Assembly (NCBI GenBank): GCA_025059875.1
Contig: JANXCT010000004.1
Span: 115,979 to 179,978 of the forward strand
Source of the DNA: Candidatus Kapaibacterium sp.
Lineage (GTDB): Bacteria > Bacteroidota > Ignavibacteria > Kapaibacteriales > HRBIN21
Direction of reading: 5' to 3'
Length of the DNA: 64,000 nucleotides
In this document: piece by piece, positions 38,762 through 47,577 of the stretch
Layout: the number at the start of each line of letters is the position of its first letter
Numbering within the stretch: position 1 is the stretch's first letter
Notes under the pieces: generated by a model
What the model was told of the DNA's origin: nothing
Seen by the model: the letters and a program-made list of their open reading frames with translations, nothing else
Database searches by the model: none
Made by a program: the position numbers and the translations under genes

Positions 38762-39647
38762 GCGCTTCTTCATACTGCTCTGCTTAACCCCGTGGGTGGT
38801 AACGTTCGCCGCCTTTTGGCTCTACCCGCTGCTCCATGCCTTTGGCATGAGCCTGATGCAGTACAACGCGCTTACAGGTCCCCAGAGCTTCGTCGGGCTG
38901 CAGAACTACACCACTCTGTGGAGCGACCCTCTCTTCTGGAAGGCTCTCCGCAACACGGCAGTCCTCACCTTGGGGACAGTCCCGGTCACGGTATCCCTAG
39001 CCCTCTTCTTGGCAGTGCTCATTGACAGCCGTAGCACGCGCTGGCGAGGGCTGTGGCAGAGCACGCTGCTGCTACCGTCGGTGACGTCGCTGGTGGTGCT
39101 GGCATTGGTGTTCACCAACCTCTACGCCCGCAACGGATACGCCAATGCTGTCCTTGCATCGCTGGGTCTACCTTACCCCGAACGTGGCTGGCTCCAAGAA
39201 CCCGCCACTGCCTTACCGGCCATCATGCTCATGGACATCTGGGCATCCGTGGGATACTATACGCTACTCCTACTGGCAGGACTCCAGGCAATCCCTCGGG
39301 AATACGAGGAAGTTGCCTTCCTTGCCGGCGCTAACTTCTGGCAGCGACTCCGCTGGGTCATCTTGCCGCTCTTGCGTCCGATGCTGACCTTCGTGCTGGT
39401 CCTCAACACCATCAAAGCGCTCCAGGTGTTCGTGGAGGTCTACATCATGACCCGCGGCGGCCCTTTGGGTGCGACAACGACCCTGGTATACTTGGTCTTC
39501 GTCAACGCCTTCGAGCATGTCGACCGCATGGGCTACGCGGCAGCGTTAGCATACGTCGTATTCGCCCTCATTGGGCTGCTAGCCATTGTTCAACTCCGGC
39601 TCATGCGCCGCCAGCAATGGAAGTGGTCCGACTCCTCAGCGCCGTAG
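38748..39647 (+). CDS. Sugar-type ABC transporter permease (MalF/UgpA-like), solo
   Basis: A 299-residue permease with six membrane segments. The EAA loop is EEVAFLAGANFWQRLRWVILPLL (about 200-222, given here in part as family signature), which docks to an MsmX/MalK-type ATPase. The N-terminus YPLLHAFGMSLMQYN is typical of CUT1 systems. No partner permease, binding protein or ATPase gene is adjacent, so it is either an orphan or shares components encoded elsewhere. It overlaps maf by 14 bases and plsY by 31. Confidence 0.88.
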   Translation: MHQSERFFILLCLTPWVVTFAAFWLYPLLHAFGMSLMQYNALTGPQSFVGLQNYTTLWSDPLFWKALRNTAVLTLGTVPVTVSLALFLAVLIDSRSTRWRGLWQSTLLLPSVTSLVVLALVFTNLYARNGYANAVLASLGLPYPERGWLQEPATALPAIMLMDIWASVGYYTLLLLAGLQAIPREYEEVAFLAGANFWQRLRWVILPLLRPMLTFVLVLNTIKALQVFVEVYIMTRGGPLGATTTLVYLVFVNAFEHVDRMGYAAALAYVVFALIGLLAIVQLRLMRRQQWKWSDSSAP

Positions 39648-40249
39648 TGGGCGGGTACCTTATAGGCTGCATCCCCAGCGCCTACTGGCTGGTCCGCTGG
39701 ACCACAGGTCAGGACATCCGGCGCCGCGGCACGGGCAACGTTGGAGCAGCGAACGCTTACGAAGTGACGGGGAAGCTCTGGGTAGGGATCGTCGTAGCCC
39801 TCATGGACATGCTGAAAGGCTACAGCGCTGTTTGGCTCACCACCCTTCCGAGTGGGACAGCCGAATTCCACGTAATGGCAACGGCAGCTGTTATGGCCGT
39901 CGTTGGGCACAACTACAACCTCTTCCTGGGTTGGGCTGGCGGCAGAGGTTTGGCTCCCGCCGCTGGAGCGCTCATCGCTATGAGCTGGCTTCCGCTACTG
40001 CTCTGGTGTCTCCTATGGCTGACGGGCTACTTCGCTATCCGTCGCAATGTGCACGTCGGGAACATGACGGGAACGATCGGCACGCCAATCCTCATTGCCA
40101 CAGCTCCAGAACCCTTGGTGCGACTTCTCCTCCAGGTTCCCTGCCCCAGCATGCTCCAGCACACGCTCCTCATCATAGCGCTTGCCTTCCCAATCTTCCT
40201 GCGCCACCTACAGCCTATCCGAGAGCTCTTCCGGCAGGAGGAACCCTGA
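39617..40249 (+). CDS. plsY: PlsY-like glycerol-3-phosphate acyltransferase, divergent motifs
   Basis: A 210-residue integral membrane protein resembling PlsY, which transfers acyl groups from acyl phosphate to glycerol-3-phosphate. The three cytoplasmic motifs are recognisable but altered. GSIP is GCIPS. GSGNxGATN reads GTGNVGAANAY. GxxNxGGKGVATxxG reads GHNYNLFLGWAGGRGLAPAAG, with Thr lost and Lys replaced by Arg. It could be a second, functionally shifted PlsY paralogue. It overlaps the permease gene by 31 bases. Confidence 0.8.
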   Translation: MEVVRLLSAVVGGYLIGCIPSAYWLVRWTTGQDIRRRGTGNVGAANAYEVTGKLWVGIVVALMDMLKGYSAVWLTTLPSGTAEFHVMATAAVMAVVGHNYNLFLGWAGGRGLAPAAGALIAMSWLPLLLWCLLWLTGYFAIRRNVHVGNMTGTIGTPILIATAPEPLVRLLLQVPCPSMLQHTLLIIALAFPIFLRHLQPIRELFRQEEP

Positions 40250-40267
40250 ATCCTGGCACAGGACTCT

Positions 40268-40863
40268 CTACGGGAACCGCACCGTCGGTGCTCCGACGAT
40301 TCCCCAAACGAGCGAGCTCGTCACTGCCCCAATAATGAAGTAGACCACCAAAGCAACGATGAGGCTCACGACGAAGTACCCCAGATGCTTCTCTGCTGGC
40401 ACCTTCGTTATCACGGGCAGTCCCAAGTAGAGCACATACAGCCCGTAGAGGCCCAAGATCGCCCCCAGCCAGCCCAAAGCAGGATATAGGCTGAAGATAC
40501 CCCCGATCTACGCCAGGGTCCACGAGTAGGCTACAAGCTGGAGTGCCCGTCCCCAATCGGATTGCGCCCTGAACGACGGCGCTAGTACATTGACAATCGT
40601 AGCGACAATCCCTACTCCGATGAGGCTCTCCAAGAGTCCGAAGACACCCGTCCAAATCCCCCACTCCCAGCCTCCGAAGTGTACCCCCATCATAGAACAC
40701 CCTCGGCACCGTATCCAATCACGCTGCAGACGGCCGAGAAGAGAGCCAGCGGAAGGACATATCCCGCCACCGGAGCTGACGGCATAGGCTCCTCCTGAAC
40801 AATCGCGTTCCACTCGTCGCGCGGACGAAGCAAAATGCCCTGAATACGGTTCAACAACGCCAT
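40268..40863 (-). pseudogene. Yip1-family membrane protein, broken by a frameshift and an amber codon
   Basis: Pieces on the minus strand assemble one YIP1 protein of about 195 residues. Segment 1 (40863 to 40690) reads MALLNRIQGILLRPRDEW to VIGYGAEGVL. Segment 2 (40693 to 40508) starts at ATGATG overlapping that stop and reads GGWEWGIWTGVFGLLESLIG to LVAYSWTLA. A TAG at 40508-40510 falls where Yip1 proteins have the Trp of P/A-W-x-x-G-I-F. Segment 3 continues in the same frame as IGGIFSLYPALGWLGAILGLYG to 40268. A TGG to TAG change explains the last break. It still has a promoter-like box. Confidence 0.8.
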
Positions 40864-40905
40864 GGCAGTTAGGTTGGTTGGTGGCACATGCCAACTAGAA
40901 CGGCC

Positions 40906-40913
40906 CAATATTA
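40906..40913 (-). promoter_or_regulatory. Candidate -7 promoter box of the Yip1 pseudogene
   Basis: Minus-strand TAATATTG, 43 bases before the ATG at 40863. Confidence 0.4.
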
Positions 40914-40967
40914 CCCCCAAACTCTCCAAGCCACGCTTCCTACCGCGGCTGATGAGGGCTCCCTCCC

Positions 40968-40975
40968 TATTTTTG
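40968..40975 (+). promoter_or_regulatory. Candidate -7 promoter box upstream of UPF0173 gene
   Basis: TATTTTTG, 40 bases before the ATG at 41016, facing away from the minus-strand box at 40906. Confidence 0.5.
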
Positions 40976-41015
40976 TGGCCAACTGTAGCCAGTTCCATGG
41001 AGTTGAAGCCACACC

Positions 41016-41687
41016 ATGGCGAGCGTGCGAGTCACCTGGTTGGGTCACGCAGCCTTCCAGTTGGAAGGGGCAGGTAAGGTTGTCCTAATTGACCCCTTCA
41101 TCACAGGCAATCCGAAGAGCCCCTTACGGAGCCCTGCGGACGTCCAGCGGGCCGATGTCGTCTGTGTCTCGCACGAGCATGCAGATCATGGCTTCGACGA
41201 TGCGGTGGAGATCTGCCGCCGTACCGGTGCAGTCTTCGTGAGCTTCTTTGACTTAGCACAGAAAGCCCAGGCTCGGGGGATCTCCGTCATAGGTGGCAAT
41301 GTCGGCGGGACTGTGCCCGTTACCGACGGAATCCGCGTTACCTTCACCTTAGCCTTCCACGTCGTGCCCGTCGTTGGGTTCGTTGTCCACTTGGATGGCG
41401 TCAACGTCTACCACGCTGGAGATACCTGCCTCTTCTCTGACATGCGCCTCATCGGCGAGAAATTTCCGTTGGACATCGCGCTACTCCACATCGGAGGCTA
41501 CTTCACGATGGATCCCGCTGACGCCGCTCGGGCAGTAGAATTCCTGCGTCCCAAAGTCGCTATTCCCATGCACTACGGCACCTTCCCGCTGATTGAGCAA
41601 GATCCGCACGAGTTTGCTCGCCTCGTTGGTGAACGGGCACGCGTCGTCATCCTGAAACCCGGCGAAACGTTTGAGTATACGCCCTAA
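41016..41687 (+). CDS. UPF0173 metal-dependent hydrolase (metallo-beta-lactamase fold)
   Basis: A 223-residue member of the UPF0173/YtkL group. Metal ligands are visible: LGHAAFQLEG, VSHEHADHGFD (the HxHxDH motif), VNVYHAGDTCLFSDM and MHYGTFPL. Substrates of the group are unresolved. It heads a plus-strand group with the cobalamin adenosyltransferase and nadA, separated by 6 bases and none. Confidence 0.92.
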   Translation: MASVRVTWLGHAAFQLEGAGKVVLIDPFITGNPKSPLRSPADVQRADVVCVSHEHADHGFDDAVEICRRTGAVFVSFFDLAQKAQARGISVIGGNVGGTVPVTDGIRVTFTLAFHVVPVVGFVVHLDGVNVYHAGDTCLFSDMRLIGEKFPLDIALLHIGGYFTMDPADAARAVEFLRPKVAIPMHYGTFPLIEQDPHEFARLVGERARVVILKPGETFEYTP

Positions 41688-41693
41688 GCCGCT

Positions 41694-42254
41694 ATGGCAC
41701 TCCGCATCTACACACGCACTGGCGACGATGGTACAACAGGACTCTTCGGCGGCGAGCGCGTCTCGAAATCCCACCCACGCTTGGAAGCCTACGGGGCCGT
41801 GGACGAGCTCAACGCCGTCCTTGGCATCGTCCGGACCTACGCACTTCCCGAAGAGCTCGCAGACGACCTCCGCACCATCAGCTCCTGGCTCCTCATCGTG
41901 GGTGCCGACCTTGCAACTCCCGAAGAGGCTTTAACACGGAAGAACATCCCCACGATTGGAGACGAACACGTCTCATGGCTGGAGAAGCGGATAGATGCGT
42001 ATGAGGATGAACTCCCTCCACTGCGCAACTTCATCCTTCCGGGAGGGAGTCCCGCGGCCGCGTATCTCCACCTGGCTCGCACCGTCTGCCGCCGAGCCGA
42101 GCGGGCAACCGTCGCTGCAGCGCAGACTGAGTCCCTCAACCCCGCTGTAGTGCGCTTTCTCAATCGGCTCTCCGACTACTTCTTCGTTGCTGCCCGCTGG
42201 GCAAACCACCGAGCAGGTGTCGTGGAGGAGGTCTGGACAGCACCTCGGCCGTAA
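41694..42254 (+). CDS. Cob(I)yrinic acid a,c-diamide adenosyltransferase, PduO type
   Basis: A 186-residue trimeric adenosyltransferase that makes adenosylcobalamin from cob(I)alamin and ATP. The N-terminal ATP loop TRTGDDGTTGLFGGERV and the active-site CRRAERATVAA are present, followed by FLNRLSDYFFVAARWAN. No cobalamin synthesis gene is nearby; the organism may salvage B12. The stop codon directly abuts the nadA start. Confidence 0.95.
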   Translation: MALRIYTRTGDDGTTGLFGGERVSKSHPRLEAYGAVDELNAVLGIVRTYALPEELADDLRTISSWLLIVGADLATPEEALTRKNIPTIGDEHVSWLEKRIDAYEDELPPLRNFILPGGSPAAAYLHLARTVCRRAERATVAAAQTESLNPAVVRFLNRLSDYFFVAARWANHRAGVVEEVWTAPRP

Positions 42255-43232
42255 ATGTCTGTGGCCGAGCCTACTTCAACCTGGACCGTGACCGACTGGG
42301 CCCATGCACTCCAAGAACTGAAAGAGCGCCACAACGCCGCTATCCTCGCCCACTGGTACCAGGGCAACGGGATTGAGGAGGTCGCGGACGTCGTCGGGGA
42401 CTCACTCCAGCTACTACAGGCAGCCCTCAGTCTGCCCCACCCAACACTCGTCGTTGCTGCGACCATTTTCATCGCAGAATCGGTCAAACTCCTCTGCCCT
42501 GAAAAGCAGGTCCTCATCCCCGATCCCCTCGCAGGCTGCTCACTAGCAGAGAGCTGTCCGCCTGAGCTCTTCGCACGCTTTCGGCAGATGTACCCCGAGG
42601 CGATTGCTCTGGTACACATCCAGAGCAGCGCAGCAGTGAAGGCCCTCGGTGACATCGTCATCACTACCGGAACTGCCGAGCACATCGTACGGCAACTACC
42701 GGCTGACCGAACCCTCCTGCTAGTCCCAGACTATGAGCTCGGCCACTACCTCCGGCAGCGGACAGGACGTCGCATCGTTAGCTGGTTCGGTGCCTGCGTT
42801 GTCCATACAAGCTTCTCTGTAGAAATCCTGAAGTGCTGGCGACTCCAGTACCCGGATGCACTCATTCTATGTAGCCCGCAGTGCCCGCCAGAAGTCCAAG
42901 AGCTCTCCGACTTCGTTGGCTCTAGCAGCCAGCTGCTACAGTATGCGGCCAAGCACTCACCCTCCCGAGTCATCCTCGCCACCGACCATAGCCTCTCCAT
43001 CCACCTCCGACGCATTCTCCCTAAGGCTGAGCTCCTCCTCGTGCCAGCAGTCGACAACTGCCATTGCACCCACTGCCCTTACATGCGGCTCAACAGCTTG
43101 CCGAAGCTCTATCACTGCCTACTTTCGCCACAGGAGTTCGAAGTCCATGTGCCAGTAGAGCTCCAGTCGCGTGCGCGGCAGCCGCTGGAACGACTATTGG
43201 GGATGGCTGCTACGCTGCCCCAGAGCTGCTGA
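42255..43232 (+). CDS. nadA: Quinolinate synthase
   Basis: A 325-residue [4Fe-4S] enzyme that condenses iminoaspartate with dihydroxyacetone phosphate in NAD synthesis. Cluster cysteines are visible in PLAGCSLAESC, FGACVVHTSF and NCHCTHCPYM. The substrate segment AHWYQGNGIEEVADVVGDS replaces the more common AHYYQ-x-x-EIQD. nadB and nadC are not nearby. It ends shortly before a new promoter-like box. Confidence 0.94.
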   Translation: MSVAEPTSTWTVTDWAHALQELKERHNAAILAHWYQGNGIEEVADVVGDSLQLLQAALSLPHPTLVVAATIFIAESVKLLCPEKQVLIPDPLAGCSLAESCPPELFARFRQMYPEAIALVHIQSSAAVKALGDIVITTGTAEHIVRQLPADRTLLLVPDYELGHYLRQRTGRRIVSWFGACVVHTSFSVEILKCWRLQYPDALILCSPQCPPEVQELSDFVGSSSQLLQYAAKHSPSRVILATDHSLSIHLRRILPKAELLLVPAVDNCHCTHCPYMRLNSLPKLYHCLLSPQEFEVHVPVELQSRARQPLERLLGMAATLPQSC

Positions 43233-43239
43233 GAAGCTG

Positions 43240-43246
43240 TATTTTG
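43240..43246 (+). promoter_or_regulatory. Candidate -7 promoter box upstream of YfhO-like gene
   Basis: TATTTTG, 37 bases before the ATG at 43284. Confidence 0.45.
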
Positions 43247-43283
43247 ACGGTCTGCCGAACTACTACGAGTCCGCTGTGAAGAC

Positions 43284-45590
43284 ATGAAGAGCTCCCGCCC
43301 CCGTCCGGGACGACGCCTGCAACAGCCTCTTCAGACCTACGCACGGCCTCCCCAACTGCCGACACTGCCTACATGGGGAGCGGTAGTCCTGTTCACGCTC
43401 ACTACAGTGGTCTTTTTCTGGCCCAATCTGACGGGCTCGCGTTTCTTTTGGGAAGACTTCGTGGAGCAGTTCTACCCCAACCAGGTCTTTGCTGCACGGC
43501 ACTGGGCCCGCGGCACAGTCCCATTCTGGAACCCGTACGCCTTCTGCGGAATGCCTTTCCTGGCGGACCCACAAGTAGCCTTCTTCTACCTGCCCCACAG
43601 CTTGCTAGGCCTAGTGCAGCTTACCATTGGGACGCTCCCCTTCTGGGCTGCCCAAACATTGGTGATCCTCCACTTCATCGTGGCACAGTGGGGAATGCTC
43701 CAGCTCAGTCGGGGATTCGGAGCTAGTGCTGCTGCAGCTCTCGTGGCTGGGATCGGCTATGGCTTCTCTGGCATCCTTACGCATCACGTGATCCATCCGA
43801 TGATTGTCTACCACCTAGCCTGGCTACCGTGGGTCCTACTGCTCCTCAAGCGTGCCGTAGAAGAGGCACGGTGGAAATGGGCTTTGCTGGCAGGGCTCGT
43901 CCTAGGAATGAGCCTCCACGGCGGTCATCCGCAGACTATCCTCTACGAGTACCTCCTCCTCGGCGGCTTTGCTGTATGGCTTCTTGGGATGCGAGTTCGG
44001 ACACATGGATGGGAAGTCGCACGGCTGGCTGAGGCAGCTTGGGCTGTCACTCCACTCCTCTTGGCAGCAGGACTCTTCGCTGTCCAGCTCCTCCCGAGCC
44101 AAGAGTTGGCTTCGTACTCTGAGCGGGCGAGTGGTCAGGGCATGGAGTGGGCTGCAGAAGTCTCTCTGCATCCAAGCCAGCTCCTCACGTTGGTCGTCCC
44201 CAAGCTCTTCGGGAGCACAGAACCGGCTGGGGTTCAACACGTGCCATACTACTTGCCCGATACCCGCTACTACCACTACTGGGAGACCGCGTTCTACGCT
44301 GGCATCCCCATACTCCTTCTGGCGATGCTCGGAGTAATGCGCCGATGGCGGACCCCGTTTGGGCTCTTCTGGTTGCTCGCAGCACTCTTCTCGGTGCTCT
44401 TCGCCCTTGGCAAGTATGGCTTCCTATTCCCGCTGCTCTACCAACTGCCAGGATTTTCGCTCTTCCGGGTACCACCGCGGATCTTGTTCTTCGCCACACT
44501 AGCGCTCTGCATCTTCGCTGCCTGGGGCTTTGATGAGCTGTGGCAACGCCAGCACCAGCGGCAACTGCTACGGCAATTCCTTTGGGCAAGCCTACCAGTA
44601 GCTGCCATTGCCTTTGCTGCAAGCATCGGGGTGCTCCCAACAATGGTTGGGGCACCGGAGCGTTTCGTACCAATGCTTCAGAGTGAAGGCACGGTCGCCT
44701 TCGTAGTGACCGTGTTGACAGGGCTCGTCGCCGTAGCTCTCTGGCGAGGATGGCTCCCTCCCCTCGTTGCAGGAGTGAGCGTAGGGGTAGTGCTCTTTAG
44801 CGACCTTCTCCACGCTAATGCCTCCTTCACCCGCTCTTCAACCCGGCCGGAACAACTGTACAGCCTCTCGCCGGCTCTGAAGCAAATGTTACAGCCCCAG
44901 CCTCCGGACACCCTCTTCCGCGTCTCCATGCGAGCTGACTTCGGCATGGCGATGCTCCGCAACCAAGGGCTGCTGGACAGCATCATGCTGTATGAGGGAT
45001 ACAACCCGCTTCGACTCCAGCGCCGCAATCCTCCACTGCCGACTGCGGATGCCACCTTTGACCTCCTCAACATCCGCTACCAGATAGCCTTGGACACCCC
45101 AACCCAACGGATGTACTTCCGAGAGCGCCCGAGCGCCTTCCCCCGAGCTTGGATGGTTTACCGCGCCAAAGTAGTCCCCAGCGACAGCACAGAAGCGATC
45201 CTACGCCGCGGAGAGCTCCAACCTCAGTTGGAGGCCCTTATAGAAGCTGACCCTGGCATTCCACTCCCGGGAACTGCTCCCGACTCTGTCCACCATACAA
45301 TCCGCTGTCGTGTCTACGAGCACAACTGGCAGCGCTGGGAGGTAGAGACCGCACAGCCCGGACTCCTCTGCTTCAGCGAGATTTGGTACCCCGCCTGGAA
45401 AGCTTTCGTGGATGGCACTGAAGTACCATTGCTCCGGGCCTACCACAGCCTGCGTGCTGTACCCATTCCTGCAGGCTCCCACACTGTGGAGCTGCGCTAC
45501 GACTCTTCCAGTTTCCGAACGGGCGCCTGGATCAGCGCCCTCACGTTAGCTTTGACACTCGCTGCCCTCTTTCTGTGCGACCGCCGCTAG
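43284..45590 (+). CDS. YfhO-type multi-spanning membrane glycosyltransferase-like protein
   Basis: A 768-residue protein with about 12 to 14 membrane helices and a soluble C-terminal part. The first loop has WEDFVEQFYPNQVFAARHW and NPYAFCGMPFLADPQ, the acidic and aromatic pattern of YfhO/GT-C-like proteins. The C-terminal region CFSEIWYPAWKAFVDG then RAYHSLRAVPIPAG is characteristic of YfhO. In Gram-positives YfhO is needed to glycosylate lipoteichoic acid; in this lineage the acceptor is unknown. The next gene, a HAD protein, starts within 10 bases of its stop. Confidence 0.85.
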   Translation: MKSSRPRPGRRLQQPLQTYARPPQLPTLPTWGAVVLFTLTTVVFFWPNLTGSRFFWEDFVEQFYPNQVFAARHWARGTVPFWNPYAFCGMPFLADPQVAFFYLPHSLLGLVQLTIGTLPFWAAQTLVILHFIVAQWGMLQLSRGFGASAAAALVAGIGYGFSGILTHHVIHPMIVYHLAWLPWVLLLLKRAVEEARWKWALLAGLVLGMSLHGGHPQTILYEYLLLGGFAVWLLGMRVRTHGWEVARLAEAAWAVTPLLLAAGLFAVQLLPSQELASYSERASGQGMEWAAEVSLHPSQLLTLVVPKLFGSTEPAGVQHVPYYLPDTRYYHYWETAFYAGIPILLLAMLGVMRRWRTPFGLFWLLAALFSVLFALGKYGFLFPLLYQLPGFSLFRVPPRILFFATLALCIFAAWGFDELWQRQHQRQLLRQFLWASLPVAAIAFAASIGVLPTMVGAPERFVPMLQSEGTVAFVVTVLTGLVAVALWRGWLPPLVAGVSVGVVLFSDLLHANASFTRSSTRPEQLYSLSPALKQMLQPQPPDTLFRVSMRADFGMAMLRNQGLLDSIMLYEGYNPLRLQRRNPPLPTADATFDLLNIRYQIALDTPTQRMYFRERPSAFPRAWMVYRAKVVPSDSTEAILRRGELQPQLEALIEADPGIPLPGTAPDSVHHTIRCRVYEHNWQRWEVETAQPGLLCFSEIWYPAWKAFVDGTEVPLLRAYHSLRAVPIPAGSHTVELRYDSSSFRTGAWISALTLALTLAALFLCDRR

Positions 45591-45598
45591 CCAACGAC

Positions 45599-46306
45599 AT
45601 GATCCGCGCCGTCATCTTCGATCTGGACAACACGCTCGTAGACTTCATGGCAATGAAGCGGCAGGCGATAGACGCCGCTGTTACCGCCATGATTGACGCC
45701 GGACTTCAGCTGAGCCCCGAGACGGTTCGTTCCCACATCGACCGCATCTACCGTGAGATGGGAATCGAGTACCAGCAGGTCTTCGACCAGCTCCTTCGCG
45801 AAGTGCTCGGGTATGTAGACTACCGTATCCTCTCAGCCGGCATCATTGCCTACCGGCGGGCACGCGAAGCTGCGCTGAAACCCTACCCTCACGTGACAGC
45901 AACTCTCATGGAGCTGGTCAAGCAGCGGATCCGACTCGGTATCGTCTCCGACGCCCCCGCTCGAGAAGCGTGGCTTCGGTTGTGCTACATCGGCTACCAC
46001 CACATCTTCGATGTCGTTGTCACTTACGACGACACCGGTGAACGTAAGCCAAGTCCACGCCCCTTCCTACTAGCACTGCAGCGCCTCGGCGTCCAGCCCT
46101 CGGAAGCCATCATGGTTGGTGACTGGGCAGAGCGAGATATCGTCGGTGCAAAACAAGTTGGCATGCTTACCGCATTCGCCCGATATGGTGACGTCTTCGG
46201 AACCCAACAGGTGGAAGCCGACTACGTCTTAGGTGACATCAAGGACTTGTTAGACATCATTCGCCAGCATAACGCCGTCGGACAACCGGGGCCACACACC
46301 CGATGA
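45599..46306 (+). CDS. HAD superfamily hydrolase
   Basis: A 235-residue HAD phosphatase with the nucleophile motif FDLDNTLVD (DxDxT, residues 7-15), motif II Ser in VSDAP, motif III Lys in GERKPSPRPF and the acidic motif IV GDWAERD. An alpha-helical cap at about 20-95 suggests a C1-type pyrimidine or sugar-phosphate phosphatase. ATGA overlap with def shows that it is co-translated with it. Substrate cannot be told. Confidence 0.9.
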   Translation: MIRAVIFDLDNTLVDFMAMKRQAIDAAVTAMIDAGLQLSPETVRSHIDRIYREMGIEYQQVFDQLLREVLGYVDYRILSAGIIAYRRAREAALKPYPHVTATLMELVKQRIRLGIVSDAPAREAWLRLCYIGYHHIFDVVVTYDDTGERKPSPRPFLLALQRLGVQPSEAIMVGDWAERDIVGAKQVGMLTAFARYGDVFGTQQVEADYVLGDIKDLLDIIRQHNAVGQPGPHTR

Positions 46307-46869
46307 TCCTGCCCATCTACCTCTACGATCACCCAGTACTTCGGCAAGTAGCTGAGCCCATCGCTGACATCACCCCTGAAGTCCGCCGCTTAGCCCAGGA
46401 CATGTTGGAAACGATGTACAATGCCCACGGTATTGGTCTAGCAGCGAACCAAGTTGGGGTCGCTCGGCAGCTGATCGTCGTGGACATCGGTAAAGATGAG
46501 GGTATGAAGGAACCGCTCGTCCTCCTCAATCCCACAATTGAGGCAACTTCAGAGGAGACATCAGAGATGGAAGAGGGCTGCCTTAGCTTGCCAGAGCTTC
46601 GGGACGCCGTCATTCGGCCAGCTGCCGTCCAGGTACGCTACATAGACCTCCAGGGGCGTGAGCACCGGATTACCGCTGACGGCCTCTTAGCGCGTGTTCT
46701 GCAGCATGAGATGGACCACCTCAACGGCGTCTACTTCGTAGACCGCCTCTCTCTCGTTCGCCGTACCCTACTTCGGCGTAAGTTAGATCGAATCGCCCGA
46801 GGGGAGGTCCTGCCACCGTACCCTGTGGTTTTAGGACATGCTACGGTAGCCCAGCGCTCAGAGATATGA
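46303..46869 (+). CDS. def: Peptide deformylase
   Basis: A 188-residue metalloenzyme that removes the formyl group from new N-termini. All three motifs are intact: GIGLAANQVG (about 45-54), EGCLSLP with the cysteine metal ligand, and QHEMDHLNG with both histidines and the catalytic glutamate. The C-terminal extension of about 25 residues is unremarkable. fmt is not adjacent. Both ends overlap neighbours in the ATGA style. Confidence 0.97.
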   Translation: MILPIYLYDHPVLRQVAEPIADITPEVRRLAQDMLETMYNAHGIGLAANQVGVARQLIVVDIGKDEGMKEPLVLLNPTIEATSEETSEMEEGCLSLPELRDAVIRPAAVQVRYIDLQGREHRITADGLLARVLQHEMDHLNGVYFVDRLSLVRRTLLRRKLDRIARGEVLPPYPVVLGHATVAQRSEI

Positions 46870-47525
46870 TGAACGCAGACCAGCTCAATGAGCAGTTGCA
46901 ACGCATACGCCGCGAGTATCGGATGATGGTGTTAGATGAAGCCGATCTGCCCTCCGAACCACTCCAACTCCTCCAACGCTGGCTGGAGGAAGCAATTGCC
47001 GCTCAGTTGCCAGAACCTACAGCCATGGCCTTAGCTACGGCAACTCCCGAAGGTTCCCCATCCGTCCGAATGATGCTGCTGAAAGGCATAGAAGATGGAG
47101 CATTGGTCTTCTTCACCAACTACCAGAGTCGAAAGGCACAGGAACTGGAGGCCAACCCTCAAGCGGCTGCAGTCCTTTTCTGGGCAGAACTGGAGCGCCA
47201 AGTGCGAGTAGAGGGCCGCATAGAGCGCCTTAGTGCTGAAGCAGCCGCAACATACTTTCGTACCCGACCGCGAGAAGCCCAGATTGGCGCATGGATCTCG
47301 CCTCAGAGCCGCGTCATTCCCAGCCGGGCATTCCTGGAAGAGCGCTTCCGCGAACTAGCCCAGAGGTACGAAGCCCAGGACATCCCTTGCCCGCCGTTTT
47401 GGGGAGGATACCGACTTGTGCCCTCCAGCATTGAATTCTGGCAGGGCCGTCCACATCGGCTCCACGATCGCATCCAGTATCGCTGGCATGAGGGTGCATG
47501 GGTTCGGGAACGCTTGGCGCCTTAA
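46866..47525 (+). CDS. pdxH: Pyridoxine/pyridoxamine 5'-phosphate oxidase
   Basis: A 219-residue FMN enzyme that oxidises PNP or PMP to PLP. Diagnostic segments are RMMLLKGIEDGALVFFTNY, SRKAQELEANPQAAAVLFW, QVRVEGRIERLS and SRVIPSRAFLEERF; WQGRPHRLHDRIQY carries the substrate-binding residues. Two ATG codons in tandem start the frame; the first overlaps the def stop. Together with yggS it provides PLP supply and buffering, from separate operons. Confidence 0.96.
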   Translation: MMNADQLNEQLQRIRREYRMMVLDEADLPSEPLQLLQRWLEEAIAAQLPEPTAMALATATPEGSPSVRMMLLKGIEDGALVFFTNYQSRKAQELEANPQAAAVLFWAELERQVRVEGRIERLSAEAAATYFRTRPREAQIGAWISPQSRVIPSRAFLEERFRELAQRYEAQDIPCPPFWGGYRLVPSSIEFWQGRPHRLHDRIQYRWHEGAWVRERLAP

Positions 47526-47577
47526 AGCCTGGTGAGATTTTACCGACAAAATCCGTGTCTGATTGGGCCTCTCACCC

